DNA from: Candidatus Krumholzibacteriota bacterium | Lineage (GTDB): Bacteria > Krumholzibacteriota > Krumholzibacteriia > JAJRXK01 | Direction: 5' to 3' | Length of the DNA: 64,000 nucleotides | Assembly (NCBI GenBank): GCA_024276305.1 | Contig: JAJRXK010000023.1 | Coordinates: 1-64,000, forward strand | Part shown: positions 17,375 through 26,643 of the stretch, one piece after another | How positions within the stretch are numbered: the first letter of the stretch is position 1 | How the letters are laid out: each line of letters begins with the position of its first letter | Program-made: the position numbers and the translations under genes | The notes under the pieces: generated by a model | The model's database searches: none | What the model saw: the letters and a program-made list of their open reading frames with translations, nothing else | Told to the model about the DNA's origin: nothing

Positions 17375-18628
17375 ATGCGCGTGCTCGCCGTTCTCTACTG
17401 TTATCCGCCTCTGCTCGTCCCTGCGTCGATTTGCTACTTGAAGCTGGTCACCGCATTGCAGAGCCAGGGGGTCGAGGTGGAGATCGTCACCATCGATCCC
17501 GCCACCTTCGCCAGCCCCGGCGAGATTCCACTGGACCCGAGCTTGGAGTCGGTCGTTCCCGCGGTTCATCGCCATGTGGTGGTGCGGTCCCCGGAGAGCT
17601 CCATGTGGATCAAGGCCCTCAAGAGACTCGATCCGACCCGAAGATTCACCCATCGCTGGCTCGAACCCAAGAAGCGGGAATGGACGGGCCGCGCTCTGCG
17701 CCAGCTTCGCGAGGTCGACCCGAGCCACTACGACCTGGTCCTCACCTGCAGTCAGCCCCATTGCAACCATCTGGTGGGTCTCGAATTGCAGGAGAGGACG
17801 GGCATTCCCTGGGTCGCGTATTTCAGCGATCCCTGGACCGACAGCCCCTACATCGACTATGCGCGCGACGACGTGCGCGAGTTCAACCGCCGGCTCGAGG
17901 ATCGCATTCTCGAGCGGGCGGACCGGGTGTTCTACACCTGTGAGGAGATGCGCGACCTCATCCTGAGTCGCCATCCTCGCCTCGATTCGGCCAAGACCGG
18001 CGTCCTCCCCCATTCTTTTGTGAAGCAGTGGTACGAGCTGAGCGAAACCCCGCCCATCGAGCCCTTCGACGGGATCAAGATGCTCCAGACCGGAAGTTTC
18101 TACGGGCCCAGAACCCCGCTGCCGGTGGTGGAGGCCTTGGCCGGCCTGCACCGGGAAGGCCGGCTCGAGGGACGGCTGCGCATCGACAGCTACGGGGGTA
18201 TGGCTCCCGAACATCAGAGGGCCATCGTCGATGCGGGCCTGGCCGAGATCTTCCGGGCCCGGACTTTCCTTCCCTATTTGCAGACCCTGCCGCTGATGAA
18301 GGCCCACGACATCCTGCTCCTCGTCGATGCGGCCCTCAGCTCCACCGACGAGAATGTCTTCCTCCCGTCGAAACTCATCGACTACCTCGGATCGAGAAGG
18401 CCGATTCTCGCGATCACTCCCGAGCGGGGAGCGACGGCACGAGTGGTGCAGGCAGCGGGGGGAAGGGTCTGCCCCATCGAGGACGCCGCCGGAGTGCGAC
18501 AGGCCTTCGAATCTCTGCTCGACCAAGACCAAGTGGTGCAGCAGGCTCGTGAGGAAGGCATCGAATGTTTCGACCACCGGCGGGTGGGTGCTTCGGTGCG
18601 GGCGCAGTTGGAAGAGGTTCTTCGTTGA
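17375..18628 (+). CDS. GT4-like glycosyltransferase
   Basis: The 417-residue enzyme has a GT-B layout. The N-terminus MRVLAVLYCYPPLLVPAS is a typical Rossmann start with a flexible loop, and the acceptor half contains YFSDPWTDSPYIDYA. The donor half has MLQTGSFYGPRTPLPVVEAL and the late motif NVFLPSKLIDYLGSRRPILA, which resembles the E-x7-E region of GT4 enzymes. It should add a sugar to the growing lipid-linked unit on the cytoplasmic face. Its stop overlaps the next start by one base (TGATG). A purine-rich site, GAGAGGA, lies just upstream of the ATG. Confidence 0.88.
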   Translation: MRVLAVLYCYPPLLVPASICYLKLVTALQSQGVEVEIVTIDPATFASPGEIPLDPSLESVVPAVHRHVVVRSPESSMWIKALKRLDPTRRFTHRWLEPKKREWTGRALRQLREVDPSHYDLVLTCSQPHCNHLVGLELQERTGIPWVAYFSDPWTDSPYIDYARDDVREFNRRLEDRILERADRVFYTCEEMRDLILSRHPRLDSAKTGVLPHSFVKQWYELSETPPIEPFDGIKMLQTGSFYGPRTPLPVVEALAGLHREGRLEGRLRIDSYGGMAPEHQRAIVDAGLAEIFRARTFLPYLQTLPLMKAHDILLLVDAALSSTDENVFLPSKLIDYLGSRRPILAITPERGATARVVQAAGGRVCPIEDAAGVRQAFESLLDQDQVVQQAREEGIECFDHRRVGASVRAQLEEVLR

Positions 18629-20067
18629 TGGGTTCGTTGCCGTCGACATCCCCTGCACTCCAGACCCAGGAGACTCTCCGGCGTTGGTTGCGGGGGCTTC
18701 CGTTGGCCACCGCGGTGGGAGTGCTCTTGATCCTCTGCGCGGGGATTGGCTTCGTCGTTCCCTATGTGAATCCTCTCCTCCTCTACGGCGGCATCATCGC
18801 CCTCGGATTCGTCCTGCTGATCCTGGCCAACCCATTCATCGGACTCATCGCCTATACCGCGACCTACATGCTTCGGCCCGGAGAGATCGTTCCCGCCATC
18901 GAGCCATTGCATGTGGAACGACTCGTGGGGCTTCTGGGTTTGGGGAGCCTTCTGCTCTCGCAGCTCTTGCGAGACCGCAGCATACACCTGGACAAGTCTC
19001 GTCAGTCGAAGCTCTTTCTCTTTCTCCTGGTCGCGGTGCTCCTCTCGGTGCCGGGCTCCTATTGGATGTCCAAGTCGGTCGAGGGTCTCGTCGATTTCTT
19101 AAAGATCGGGGTGTTCTACATCCTGGTCGTTCAGCTCATCACCAGCCGCCAGCGATTGAAGATCTTTCTGTGGGTGTATTGTGCATCCATCGCCTACGAT
19201 GCCGCGCAATCGGTCAATGATTACTTCCATGGAACCAATCTCCACGCGCAGGGAATCGACCGCGCCATCGGGCGTACGGGGGGAGAGGGAGCCAATGAAC
19301 TGGGCGCGACCATGGCGGCCACCATTCCGATCTTCTTGCTCCTGGCCCTTCGCAAAGGCAGCGGGCGCTGGCGCATCTTCTACGCGGCGGTCTTCCTGCT
19401 CCTGCTCATGACCCTGGCCTTTACCGGGTCTCGATCGGCCTTCCTGGGCTTCTTGGTCTCGCTCGGATATGTGTGGTGGAATTCACGGCAGAAGCTCCTG
19501 TTCGGGGCCCTGGGCCTGCTGTTCCTGGGGGCGGGGATTCTGGCGCTTCCCGAGCAGTACAAGGAGCGCTACACCACGATTCTCGAATCCGCGGAGAGCA
19601 CCGAGAACCTGGACGATTCGTCGAAGCTTCGCCTGGTGATCTGGGGGGCTGGGTTGCGGATGATGGCCGCGCGACCCATCAGTGGAGTGGGCATCGGTTG
19701 CTACGGAGTGGCCAATGGAATGGAGTTCTCTCCTCCGGGCCGCAACAACTGGATGGAGGCGCACAGCCTGTACATCCAGGTGCCGGCAGAGATGGGATTC
19801 ATCGGGGCGATTGCCTTCTTCTGGTTCGTGATCCACATGCTGCGATTCAATCGTCGCACCGCCCGTGAGCTCGAGGCCGAGGGGGATGAGTGGGAATTCG
19901 AGAGGGTGTTCCTGAACGCCATGTTTGCGGCCACGTTGGCTTTGCTCATGAGCGGCGTCTTCGGCCACAGCCTGACGCGACGCACATGGTATCTCTACGC
20001 CGCGTTGGGAGTGGTGGTGCACCGAGTCTATGTCTTCGAGAGAATCAAGAGGCTGGGGGTACGGTGA
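18628..20067 (+). CDS. O-antigen polymerase/ligase-like membrane protein (Wzy/WaaL)
   Basis: The 479-residue protein has about 12 hydrophobic segments and the large periplasmic loop of the O-antigen ligase family. Diagnostic parts are RTGGEGANELGATMA before the loop and ARPISGVGIGCYGVANG with WMEAHSLYIQVPAEMGFIG after it; the AHSLY-type histidine is usual for these enzymes. It would polymerise flipped repeat units or ligate the product. It is the last gene of the operon from 13951 and overlaps the convergent lipoprotein gene by 23 bases. Wzy and WaaL cannot be separated from sequence alone. Confidence 0.88.
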   Translation: MGSLPSTSPALQTQETLRRWLRGLPLATAVGVLLILCAGIGFVVPYVNPLLLYGGIIALGFVLLILANPFIGLIAYTATYMLRPGEIVPAIEPLHVERLVGLLGLGSLLLSQLLRDRSIHLDKSRQSKLFLFLLVAVLLSVPGSYWMSKSVEGLVDFLKIGVFYILVVQLITSRQRLKIFLWVYCASIAYDAAQSVNDYFHGTNLHAQGIDRAIGRTGGEGANELGATMAATIPIFLLLALRKGSGRWRIFYAAVFLLLLMTLAFTGSRSAFLGFLVSLGYVWWNSRQKLLFGALGLLFLGAGILALPEQYKERYTTILESAESTENLDDSSKLRLVIWGAGLRMMAARPISGVGIGCYGVANGMEFSPPGRNNWMEAHSLYIQVPAEMGFIGAIAFFWFVIHMLRFNRRTARELEAEGDEWEFERVFLNAMFAATLALLMSGVFGHSLTRRTWYLYAALGVVVHRVYVFERIKRLGVR

Positions 20068-20452
20068 CCAGGACTTCGATCACATTCGAGAAGTCGCTCT
20101 CGTTGCGCCAGTTGTCGTAGGCGCGGACCGCCACGTAATGCGTTCCCACGGGAAGATCGAGGTCGACGGTGGTCACGTTGCCCACGTCCAGGCAATCTTG
20201 GAGTTGAGTATTCGAAGGTCCGTAGCAGATCGTATATCCCGTGAGATCGGTCAAGGGCTGACTGCCGTCGGCATTGGCCGTCGGTGCGTCCCAGCTCAGG
20301 GTCACGGTGCCGGTGGTCGGGGGATCCACGGGGGGTGGGGTGATTCCGGGAGCGACGGGCGAATCTTTTGCACAGGCCGCAAGCAGGGCCAGGACCAGAA
20401 AGGCCGCGCCGTGGAATTGGAGTTGCTTCCGCCAGGTGATGCGATGGATCAT
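20045..20452 (-). CDS. Small lipoprotein with one fibronectin type III domain
   Basis: The 135-residue protein has a lipoprotein signal with lipobox LLAAC (Cys27), then a proline-rich linker and one FN3-like domain (about 45-130: VTLSWDAPTANADGSQ, YTICYGPS, HYVAVRAYDNW). It should be attached to the envelope. Its role is unknown; FN3 domains are general adhesion modules. The start is ATG at 20452 behind GGGAGA on the minus strand. The 3-prime end overlaps the convergent polymerase gene. Confidence 0.75.
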   Translation of the reverse strand: MIHRITWRKQLQFHGAAFLVLALLAACAKDSPVAPGITPPPVDPPTTGTVTLSWDAPTANADGSQPLTDLTGYTICYGPSNTQLQDCLDVGNVTTVDLDLPVGTHYVAVRAYDNWRNESDFSNVIEVLVTVPPAS

Positions 20453-20873
20453 TCCGCTGCGTCTCCCATAGAGTTGGAGGTCTCCTGTCGGCGTCGAGCA
20501 AGGCCCGAGCCAGCAGGAACTTCGTGGGGGGGCTACCGTTGCGGTTCCGATGCTTCCCACCGGGGGCGGGAGATTCCTCGTGGGACGAGGGCCCGAGCGC
20601 GCAGCTTCTGGCGGAAAGAAGCGCACATCGCGATCTGCAAGAACCTCCGAGGGGGATCAGCGCAGACCGTGGGTCGACGTCGTTCCGAGTCGTTCTCCGC
20701 AGGGGCATCGGCGAGGTGGGGCTATGCCAGACAATAGGCAGGGCGCGGGGATTCTGCCAACAGGAATCACCCCTGCAATCGTGGGTCGAAAGTTGGGGTT
20801 CGAGTTTTCTTCGCGTGATACAATTCCCGGATCGATCGAACACGCCGCTTGCGGCCAAACAGGAATCGGGTGA
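20453..20873 (+). other. Gene-free divergent region upstream of the Wza-like gene
   Basis: This 421-base stretch separates the lipoprotein gene from the export operon. No convincing reading frame or RNA gene was found. It holds a small hairpin, CCTCGT/ACGAGG (20576-20590), and the extended -10 element described at 20816. Confidence 0.5.
20816..20824 (+). promoter_or_regulatory. Extended -10 promoter element (TGATACAAT)
   Basis: TGATACAAT lies 50 bases upstream of the Wza-like start. TTGGGG at 20793 is the only -35-like hexamer, but the spacing of 20 is too long. Confidence 0.5.
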
Positions 20874-21833
20874 ATGGACATGCAGCGAGCCGTTTTGGGC
20901 CTGATCTGCGGATTCTGCCTCTGGGGGGTCCAGGTGGTCAGGGCTCAGGAGCTTCCTCTGCCTTCGGAACCCTCGGTGGTGCAGGACTCCGACTACGTCA
21001 TCGGGCCGGAGGATGTCCTGGACATCCAAGTCTGGGGCAAGGAGGAGCTCTCCGGTCGCCGGACGGTGGATGTGCAGGGGATGGTGCAGCTCCCGCTGGT
21101 GGGAGAATTCCGGGCCGCGGGGCGGACCCCGGCGGAGATGAGCGCCAGCCTCACCGAGCGATTCCAGCTCCTGGACTCGTCCATCCCCCAGGTTCTGGTG
21201 GCCATGGCCCAGTACAACAGCCAGAGCGTCACCATCGTGGGGTCGGTCTACAACGCCGGGAAGTACGGTTTCCAGCGGCTTCCCGACCTCTGGTCGGCGA
21301 TTCTGACCGCGGGGGGACCGACCTCCGACGCCGATTTGGGGCGGGTGCAGATCTTGCGTGAAGGCGACCACGGAACCGAGGCCATCGAGGTGGACCTCTC
21401 CGGCGGGGTCACCGCGTCACGGACGGCATCTCTGCCCCCGCTGCAGCCCAAGGATCAGATCCTCGTCCCGGCGGTCGAAGACATCCCCATGGGTGGCGAC
21501 AAGGTCTACGTGCTGGGCGCGGTGAATTCTCCCGGGATCTACCGGGTGCAGGCTGCGGGATCGGTGGTCGAGGCGATTGCGGCCGCCGGCGGTCCCACTT
21601 CCGAGGCCGATCTCGAGAAGATCTATTTGACCCGGGTGAACGCAAACGGAACCATCGCGACGCGGCTGAACTTGAAGGAATATCTCGAAGAGGGCTCGCC
21701 CAACGCGGACATGCCGCTCCAGGCCGGGGACACGATCACCATTCCTGAGAGAAGCAAGTTCTGGAATCAGGTTGGCGGAGGATTGTTGAGGGTCGGGCTG
21801 TTGATCAGCTCGGTCATTCTGGCCACTCGATAG
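20874..21833 (+). CDS. Polysaccharide export outer-membrane protein (Wza-like, SLBB domains)
   Basis: The 319-residue protein has a signal peptide cut after about residue 24 (VVRA-QE), a polysaccharide export domain (38-115: YVIGPEDVLDIQVWGKEEL and GMVQLPLVGEFRAAGRT) and two SLBB domains (about 118-200 and 208-295: VTIVGSVYNAGKYGF, VYVLGAVNSPGIYRV, each with an AAGGPTSEADL-type turn). A hydrophobic C-terminal stretch follows. Family members form the outer-membrane exit for Wzx/Wzy-made capsule or exopolysaccharide. No lipobox cysteine is obvious, unlike E. coli Wza. It heads an operon with the chain-length protein 10 bases downstream. Confidence 0.93.
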   Translation: MDMQRAVLGLICGFCLWGVQVVRAQELPLPSEPSVVQDSDYVIGPEDVLDIQVWGKEELSGRRTVDVQGMVQLPLVGEFRAAGRTPAEMSASLTERFQLLDSSIPQVLVAMAQYNSQSVTIVGSVYNAGKYGFQRLPDLWSAILTAGGPTSDADLGRVQILREGDHGTEAIEVDLSGGVTASRTASLPPLQPKDQILVPAVEDIPMGGDKVYVLGAVNSPGIYRVQAAGSVVEAIAAAGGPTSEADLEKIYLTRVNANGTIATRLNLKEYLEEGSPNADMPLQAGDTITIPERSKFWNQVGGGLLRVGLLISSVILATR

Positions 21834-21843
21834 CGACGGAGAC

Positions 21844-23496
21844 ATGGACGCATCCATCGATCTAAAACAGTACGTGCGCATGTTCTGGCGTCGCAAGGGG
21901 ATCGTCATCCTCTGCGCGGTGACCGTGGTCTGCGCCGCCAAGATCTCGCTCGAATTCATTCCCGACCAGTACCAGGCCGAGGCCACCCTCATGATCGAGG
22001 AACGCCAGCGCATGGCGAGTCCCCTCGAGGACATCATGGGTGGGATGCGCGCGCCCTCCCGAGGGTACAATGTCGAAGAGAAGAAGATGGCGGAGCTCGC
22101 AGGCCGAGTGCTGAGCCGTCCTTTCCTCGAGCGCCTGGTCCGGCTGCTGCAGATGCAAAACGATCCCGACGTACAGGCCTACGCCGAGAATGCTCATCGT
22201 GAGCACCCCGAGTTGAGCATCGACGAGATGGCGATTCGGAGCGTGATCAACGGGCTGCGCAAGAAGATCTCCTTCAAGCGCGCGGGTTCGGACATCTACA
22301 AGATCATCGTGAGCGACACCGATCCGCGGAGTGCCCAACTCCTCGCCAAGTGGGTGAGCGAGCTCTACGTCGACACCTCTCTTCAGAACACCCTGGACCA
22401 GCTGCGGAGCGCGCATGAATTCGGGGCCGAGCAGATGCGCATCTACGAAGAGCAATTGCAACAACGCGAACGGGCGCTGGCGCAGTACAAGCAGTCTCGT
22501 ATTTCCGAGAACCTGGATCGGGGCAGCGTGCGGGCCGGAAACATCGCGGTGGCCGACGCTCTGTACAAGCGACTCATCGACGAGACCGAACTGGCGCGAG
22601 TGAAGCGATTGCCCCTCGAGCGCGAAGTGAATGCCAGCGGGCTCAAGGGCGAAGAAGTCGTGGTATTGGCGGATCCCGAGGTCCGACGTCAGGCGGCGGC
22701 GGTGACCTCGAGTCTGAAGGACAACATCACCGATCGCCTTCTCGACGAGACGCCGGCCGTCGGAGATTGGCCGCCGACTGGAGCCTACGCCACCATGCGC
22801 CGGGGGCTCTATTCGGCCATCGAGCGCCGGGTCGACACCTCCTACCCCGGCGTGGATGCGCAGGTCCGCGACAGCTTGGTGCGCTTGGTCTTCTCCACCC
22901 TCGATCAGAGCATCTACGGGGATGTGGGCGAGTTCCTGGGCCGCGCCATCGCCGACTTCCGGCGGCAGGCTCAGTCCCAGCCCACCGATGAACTGGAATT
23001 GGCACGGCTGGAATCCGATGTCGCGAGAGCACGGGAATTGCTGCAGAAGTTTCAGGCGCAGCTCGTGGCCAGCGACGTCAGTCAGGCCATGGAGGCCACA
23101 AACCTCGGTCTGCGGATCGAGATCCTCGAGAGCCCGGTCTTCCCGATTTGGCCCAGCAGTCCGGATCGGCGCAAGCTCTTGTTGACTGCGATGCTCATCG
23201 GCCCGCTGTTGGGACTGGGCTTCGCCCTGCTGGCAGAGCTCACCGACAGCACCTTGCGCAGCGTGAGCGACTTCGAACGGATCTTCCACGGCGCGATTCT
23301 GGGAATCACTCCCCTCGTCGAGCGAAGTCGACCGGACCTGGGACGAGTACGTCGTTATTGGGTGCCGGCTGCGGTGGCCGGAGTGCTGATGCTCACCCTG
23401 ATTTTCTTCGTCACCGTTCGCGGAGTGCTCCACGACGGCACGGCCCCGCGCCCGTCGGTACAGATCATCGATCCTTCGGAGGCCAAGACCAAATGA
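21844..23496 (+). CDS. Wzz/GumC-type chain-length and export co-polymerase
   Basis: The 550-residue inner-membrane protein has one N-terminal membrane helix (about 17-35), the Wzz motif YQAEATLMIEE, a long periplasmic part with coiled-coil stretches (about 190-260 and 375-410), and the C-terminal PVFPIWPSSPDRRK proline-rich motif followed by two further hydrophobic segments. It should set polymer length and bridge to the Wza-like channel. The extra hydrophobic segment at the end (RRYWVPAAVAGVLMLTLIFFV) is additional to the usual two-helix plan. The ATG of the kinase gene overlaps its stop (ATGA). Confidence 0.9.
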   Translation: MDASIDLKQYVRMFWRRKGIVILCAVTVVCAAKISLEFIPDQYQAEATLMIEERQRMASPLEDIMGGMRAPSRGYNVEEKKMAELAGRVLSRPFLERLVRLLQMQNDPDVQAYAENAHREHPELSIDEMAIRSVINGLRKKISFKRAGSDIYKIIVSDTDPRSAQLLAKWVSELYVDTSLQNTLDQLRSAHEFGAEQMRIYEEQLQQRERALAQYKQSRISENLDRGSVRAGNIAVADALYKRLIDETELARVKRLPLEREVNASGLKGEEVVVLADPEVRRQAAAVTSSLKDNITDRLLDETPAVGDWPPTGAYATMRRGLYSAIERRVDTSYPGVDAQVRDSLVRLVFSTLDQSIYGDVGEFLGRAIADFRRQAQSQPTDELELARLESDVARARELLQKFQAQLVASDVSQAMEATNLGLRIEILESPVFPIWPSSPDRRKLLLTAMLIGPLLGLGFALLAELTDSTLRSVSDFERIFHGAILGITPLVERSRPDLGRVRRYWVPAAVAGVLMLTLIFFVTVRGVLHDGTAPRPSVQIIDPSEAKTK

Positions 23497-24161
23497 GGAC
23501 CATCGAACGCCTCCGGTCGAACTCTCTGCTCTCGGCGGAGATCAGCAAGCTCGAGAGCCGTCTCTGGCGGCAGTGTCGTCGTGATGACGTCAAGACCGTC
23601 CTCGTCACTAGCGCAGTCCGGGGCGAGGGGAAGAGTACGACCATCTCCTACCTCGCCACGGCGATGGGGCTCTTTCCCGGACGGAAGATCCTGGCCATGG
23701 ACTTCGACTTGAGAGTGCCCAGTCTCAACCGGGAATTCGAAGTCGACATCGAGCACGGAATCGAGGAGGTCCTGGCCGGGAAGATCGAATTGAAGGCGGC
23801 CATTGTTCGCACCACTCTGGCCGGATTGGACATCGTGGTTCCTTCGACCAAGGGCGATCCAGAGCTCTTGCATCAGACCGAGCCCCTCCGCCGCTGCTTC
23901 TCCTATGCGCGCGAGCACTACGACTTGGTCCTCATCGACACTCCCGCGGTGATTCCCGTCGCCGACGCCACGGCGGTCATGCCCTTCGCCGATGGTGTGG
24001 TCTTGGTGGCCATGGCGGGCAAGACCACCGAGCCCTACTTGCGGCGCGCACTGACCATCTGTGATGGACTCGATGCTCGCGTCCTCGGGTTGGTCGTGAG
24101 CAATGTTCACGAAGCGGCCCCCGAGTATCTCATCGGCGACGGCAACTATTACTACGAGTAG
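23493..24161 (+). CDS. BY-kinase/CpsD-like ATPase
   Basis: The 222-residue cytoplasmic protein has the bacterial tyrosine kinase pattern: Walker A TSAVRGEGKST (39-49), Walker A-prime ILAMDFDLR (66-74) and Walker B LVLIDTPAV (145-153). It ends in NYYYE, a short tyrosine cluster that could be the autophosphorylation site. It is separate from the Wzz-like protein, as in the CpsC/CpsD pairs of Firmicutes. It is expected to control polymer assembly through phosphorylation cycles. The ATG overlaps the upstream stop. If the tyrosines are not used, it would be only a ParA-like export ATPase. Confidence 0.87.
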   Translation: MRTIERLRSNSLLSAEISKLESRLWRQCRRDDVKTVLVTSAVRGEGKSTTISYLATAMGLFPGRKILAMDFDLRVPSLNREFEVDIEHGIEEVLAGKIELKAAIVRTTLAGLDIVVPSTKGDPELLHQTEPLRRCFSYAREHYDLVLIDTPAVIPVADATAVMPFADGVVLVAMAGKTTEPYLRRALTICDGLDARVLGLVVSNVHEAAPEYLIGDGNYYYE

Positions 24162-24171
24162 GGGAAGCGCC

Positions 24172-25212
24172 GTGTGCCCCGACCTCACTTCCCCGGTGCG
24201 CCTCTCCGTGGTATTGCCCGTATTGAACGAGTCCGTGGACATCGGCGAGCTCTTGCAATCGCTGCTCTCCCAAGAGGCCGTGCCAGGCGGTTATGAGATC
24301 ATTGTCGCCGATGGAGGTTCCACCGATGGCACCCGGGAAATCGTCCAGGGTTTTGGCGGGGAAAAAGTCGCAGTGCGCCTCTTCGACAATCCGCGACGCC
24401 TGAGTGGCGCGGCCCGGAACGTCGGGGCGGCGGCTGCCCGCGGAGAGTTCGTACTCTATCTCGATGGACACTGTGCGTTGCCTCGCGCCGACTACTTGAA
24501 GCGGGTGGTGGAGATCTTTGACGACACCGGCGCCGATTGTCTCTCCCGTCCCCAGTTCCTGGATCAGATGGTTGGGGGAGGATGGGCCGAGGCCATCGCA
24601 GGGGCCCGCCATTCCTGGTTCGGACACAATGCCGGATCGGATATCTACGGGTGCGAGCCCGGCCCCACCGATCCCCGTTCCGCGGGAGCGGCCTACCGTC
24701 GGTCGCGTTGGGTCGAACTCGGCGGCTACGACGAGCGCTTCGATGCCTGCGAAGATGTCGAATTCAATCATCGCATCGATGAGGTGGGCTGTTCCTCCTA
24801 TGCCCATCCTGATCTCACCGTTCACTATCGTCCCCGATCCTCGGTGCGAGGGCTTTTCTGGCAGATGTTCCGCTACGGTCGGGGGCGGGCGCGGTTGATG
24901 GCCAAGCATCCGAAATTGCGACCGCTCCCGCTGCTGGTCCTCAGTGCCGCGGTGCTGGTGGTGGTCGTCCTCGGCCTGGGAGTGTCGGCCGCAGGGGCCG
25001 CGGCGCTGCTGGGGATCGGAGGGGGAGCCTGGTTGGTGGTGGCCCTGGTCGAAGGATTCCGGCAGGGGCGCTCCTGGATGGGGGCGCTGCGAATCACGGT
25101 GGCCTTTGGCGCCATCTACAGTGGGTTGCTCCTGGGCTTCTGGCGCGGACTTGCGGAGGCGTGGCGTTACCGCGGCCCTGGGGGGCCGCCAACGGTGGGG
25201 GAAGAACTGTGA
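24172..25212 (+). CDS. Membrane-attached GT2 glycosyltransferase (ExoA-like)
   Basis: The 346-residue GT-A enzyme begins LSVVLPVLNESVDI and has the nucleotide-binding turn IVADGGSTDGT (44-54). The usual DxD is present as the variant YLDGHCAL (Asp98, His100). The acidic motif DACEDVEFNHR follows at about 196. The C-terminal third holds hydrophobic segments after residue 255, anchoring it to the inner membrane, as in succinoglycan ExoA. The GTG start at 24172 follows AGGGGAAG. It lies 10 bases after the kinase and overlaps the CapK-like gene by four bases. Confidence 0.88.
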   Translation: MCPDLTSPVRLSVVLPVLNESVDIGELLQSLLSQEAVPGGYEIIVADGGSTDGTREIVQGFGGEKVAVRLFDNPRRLSGAARNVGAAAARGEFVLYLDGHCALPRADYLKRVVEIFDDTGADCLSRPQFLDQMVGGGWAEAIAGARHSWFGHNAGSDIYGCEPGPTDPRSAGAAYRRSRWVELGGYDERFDACEDVEFNHRIDEVGCSSYAHPDLTVHYRPRSSVRGLFWQMFRYGRGRARLMAKHPKLRPLPLLVLSAAVLVVVVLGLGVSAAGAAALLGIGGGAWLVVALVEGFRQGRSWMGALRITVAFGAIYSGLLLGFWRGLAEAWRYRGPGGPPTVGEEL

Positions 25213-26621
25213 GCGGTGACCATTCGCGGGGCCGATCCCAGGACGATCTGGGCTCTCGTCTCGCACGTCGGGTCTTCGTTCCCTTCTACGAAAAGCGTTG
25301 GGGACTGCATGTGCCGGAGATCGCCAGCGCTCTGGACCAAAGCCAGTACTGGACGGCTGAACGGATTCGCCAGACTCAATTCACCGCGGTGAAGGATCTC
25401 CTCACCGGAGCCTTCGAGGGCAACGCTTTCTATCGTTCCCGAATGGAAGCGGTGGGCGTACTTCCCCGAGAACTCCAATCCTGGGAGGACTTCGAAAGGC
25501 TGCCGCTGCTCACCAAGGAAGACCTGCGCGGAGATCCTTCCGATTTGATCACTCGGGGTTACCGCAGCTCGGAGATGTTCTACAAGCGTACTGGGGGATC
25601 CACGGGAGTCCCGGTGAAACTCTATTGGGACCGAGATGCCCACCGCTTCAAACGTGCGGTGGTCAAGCGCCACGACGCCTGGGCGGGATATGTACTGGGG
25701 CGGAAGCAGGCCGCGCTCTGGGGCGACACCGAGAAGAGTTATCCTTTGAAAGAGCGGGTGTACAAAGCCCTCTGTGAGCGCACGATCTATCTGGACACCC
25801 TTCTCATGGACGAGGCTCATCTGGCGGATTTCGTCGAGAGGGTCCGGCGCTTCGGGCCACGCTGTCTCATTGGCCATGCGCACTCGCTCTTCTTCTTCAC
25901 CGAATACGTCCTGTCCTGCGGCGCGGACGACATCTCCTTCGATTCGATCATCTCGACCGCGGAGACCCTTTCCGCCGAGGAGCGGGCGTTGATCGAAGGC
26001 CGCTTCGGGGCGGTGGTGTTCGACCGCTATGGTTGCGAAGAGCTCTCGCTGGTCGCCTCGGAGTGTGAGGCCCACGAGGGATTGCACCTCAGCGCAGAGG
26101 GGCTCTACGTGGAGCTCATCGACGCGGAGGGACGAGTGCGCCACTGGTGGGATGACGACGCGGCGGCCGACGAGCCGGCGCGCATCGTGGTCACCGATCT
26201 GACCAATCGCGGGATGCCCTTCGTTCGCTACGAGGTCGGGGACTTGGGGAAATGGGCGCGGGGAGAGTGCAGGTGCGGGCGGGGACTGCCCAGGCTCGAG
26301 CGGGTCTTCGGACGGGTGACCGACATCCTCTTCGCGCCGGATGGGCGAAAGATCTCGGGGGTGTCCATCCTCGACACCTTCATCATCCATGTGCCGGGGG
26401 TGAGGCAGGCCCAAATCGTCCAAGATCGCCTGGACCATTTGGTGCTGCGGGTGGTCGCCGACGCCCACTTCGACGACGACAGTCGGGGGCGTCTGGATCA
26501 GAGTGTGCGGGAGATCTTCGGCGGAGAGATGCGTTACGACCTCGATCTGGTCGATCGTATCGAGCCGACTCCACGGGGAAAGTATCAGTTCACGATTTGT
26601 GAACTGGAAGGCGTCGACTGA
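25209..26621 (+). CDS. CapK/phenylacetate-CoA ligase-like adenylate-forming enzyme
   Basis: The 470-residue protein belongs to the PaaK/CapK branch of the AMP-binding superfamily. It carries the nucleotide loop YKRTGGSTGVPVKL (125-138), FDRYGCEELS, the late VRYEVGDLG motif, and a C-terminal small domain ending PRGKYQFTICE. In capsule loci such proteins are thought to activate or transfer an acyl group onto the glycan. No CoA or substrate choice can be read. The GTG start overlaps the preceding stop, and it closes the export operon that starts at 20874. Confidence 0.87.
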   Translation: MSGDHSRGRSQDDLGSRLARRVFVPFYEKRWGLHVPEIASALDQSQYWTAERIRQTQFTAVKDLLTGAFEGNAFYRSRMEAVGVLPRELQSWEDFERLPLLTKEDLRGDPSDLITRGYRSSEMFYKRTGGSTGVPVKLYWDRDAHRFKRAVVKRHDAWAGYVLGRKQAALWGDTEKSYPLKERVYKALCERTIYLDTLLMDEAHLADFVERVRRFGPRCLIGHAHSLFFFTEYVLSCGADDISFDSIISTAETLSAEERALIEGRFGAVVFDRYGCEELSLVASECEAHEGLHLSAEGLYVELIDAEGRVRHWWDDDAAADEPARIVVTDLTNRGMPFVRYEVGDLGKWARGECRCGRGLPRLERVFGRVTDILFAPDGRKISGVSILDTFIIHVPGVRQAQIVQDRLDHLVLRVVADAHFDDDSRGRLDQSVREIFGGEMRYDLDLVDRIEPTPRGKYQFTICELEGVD

Positions 26622-26643
26622 GGGCCGAAGCCCCCAGCCCCCT

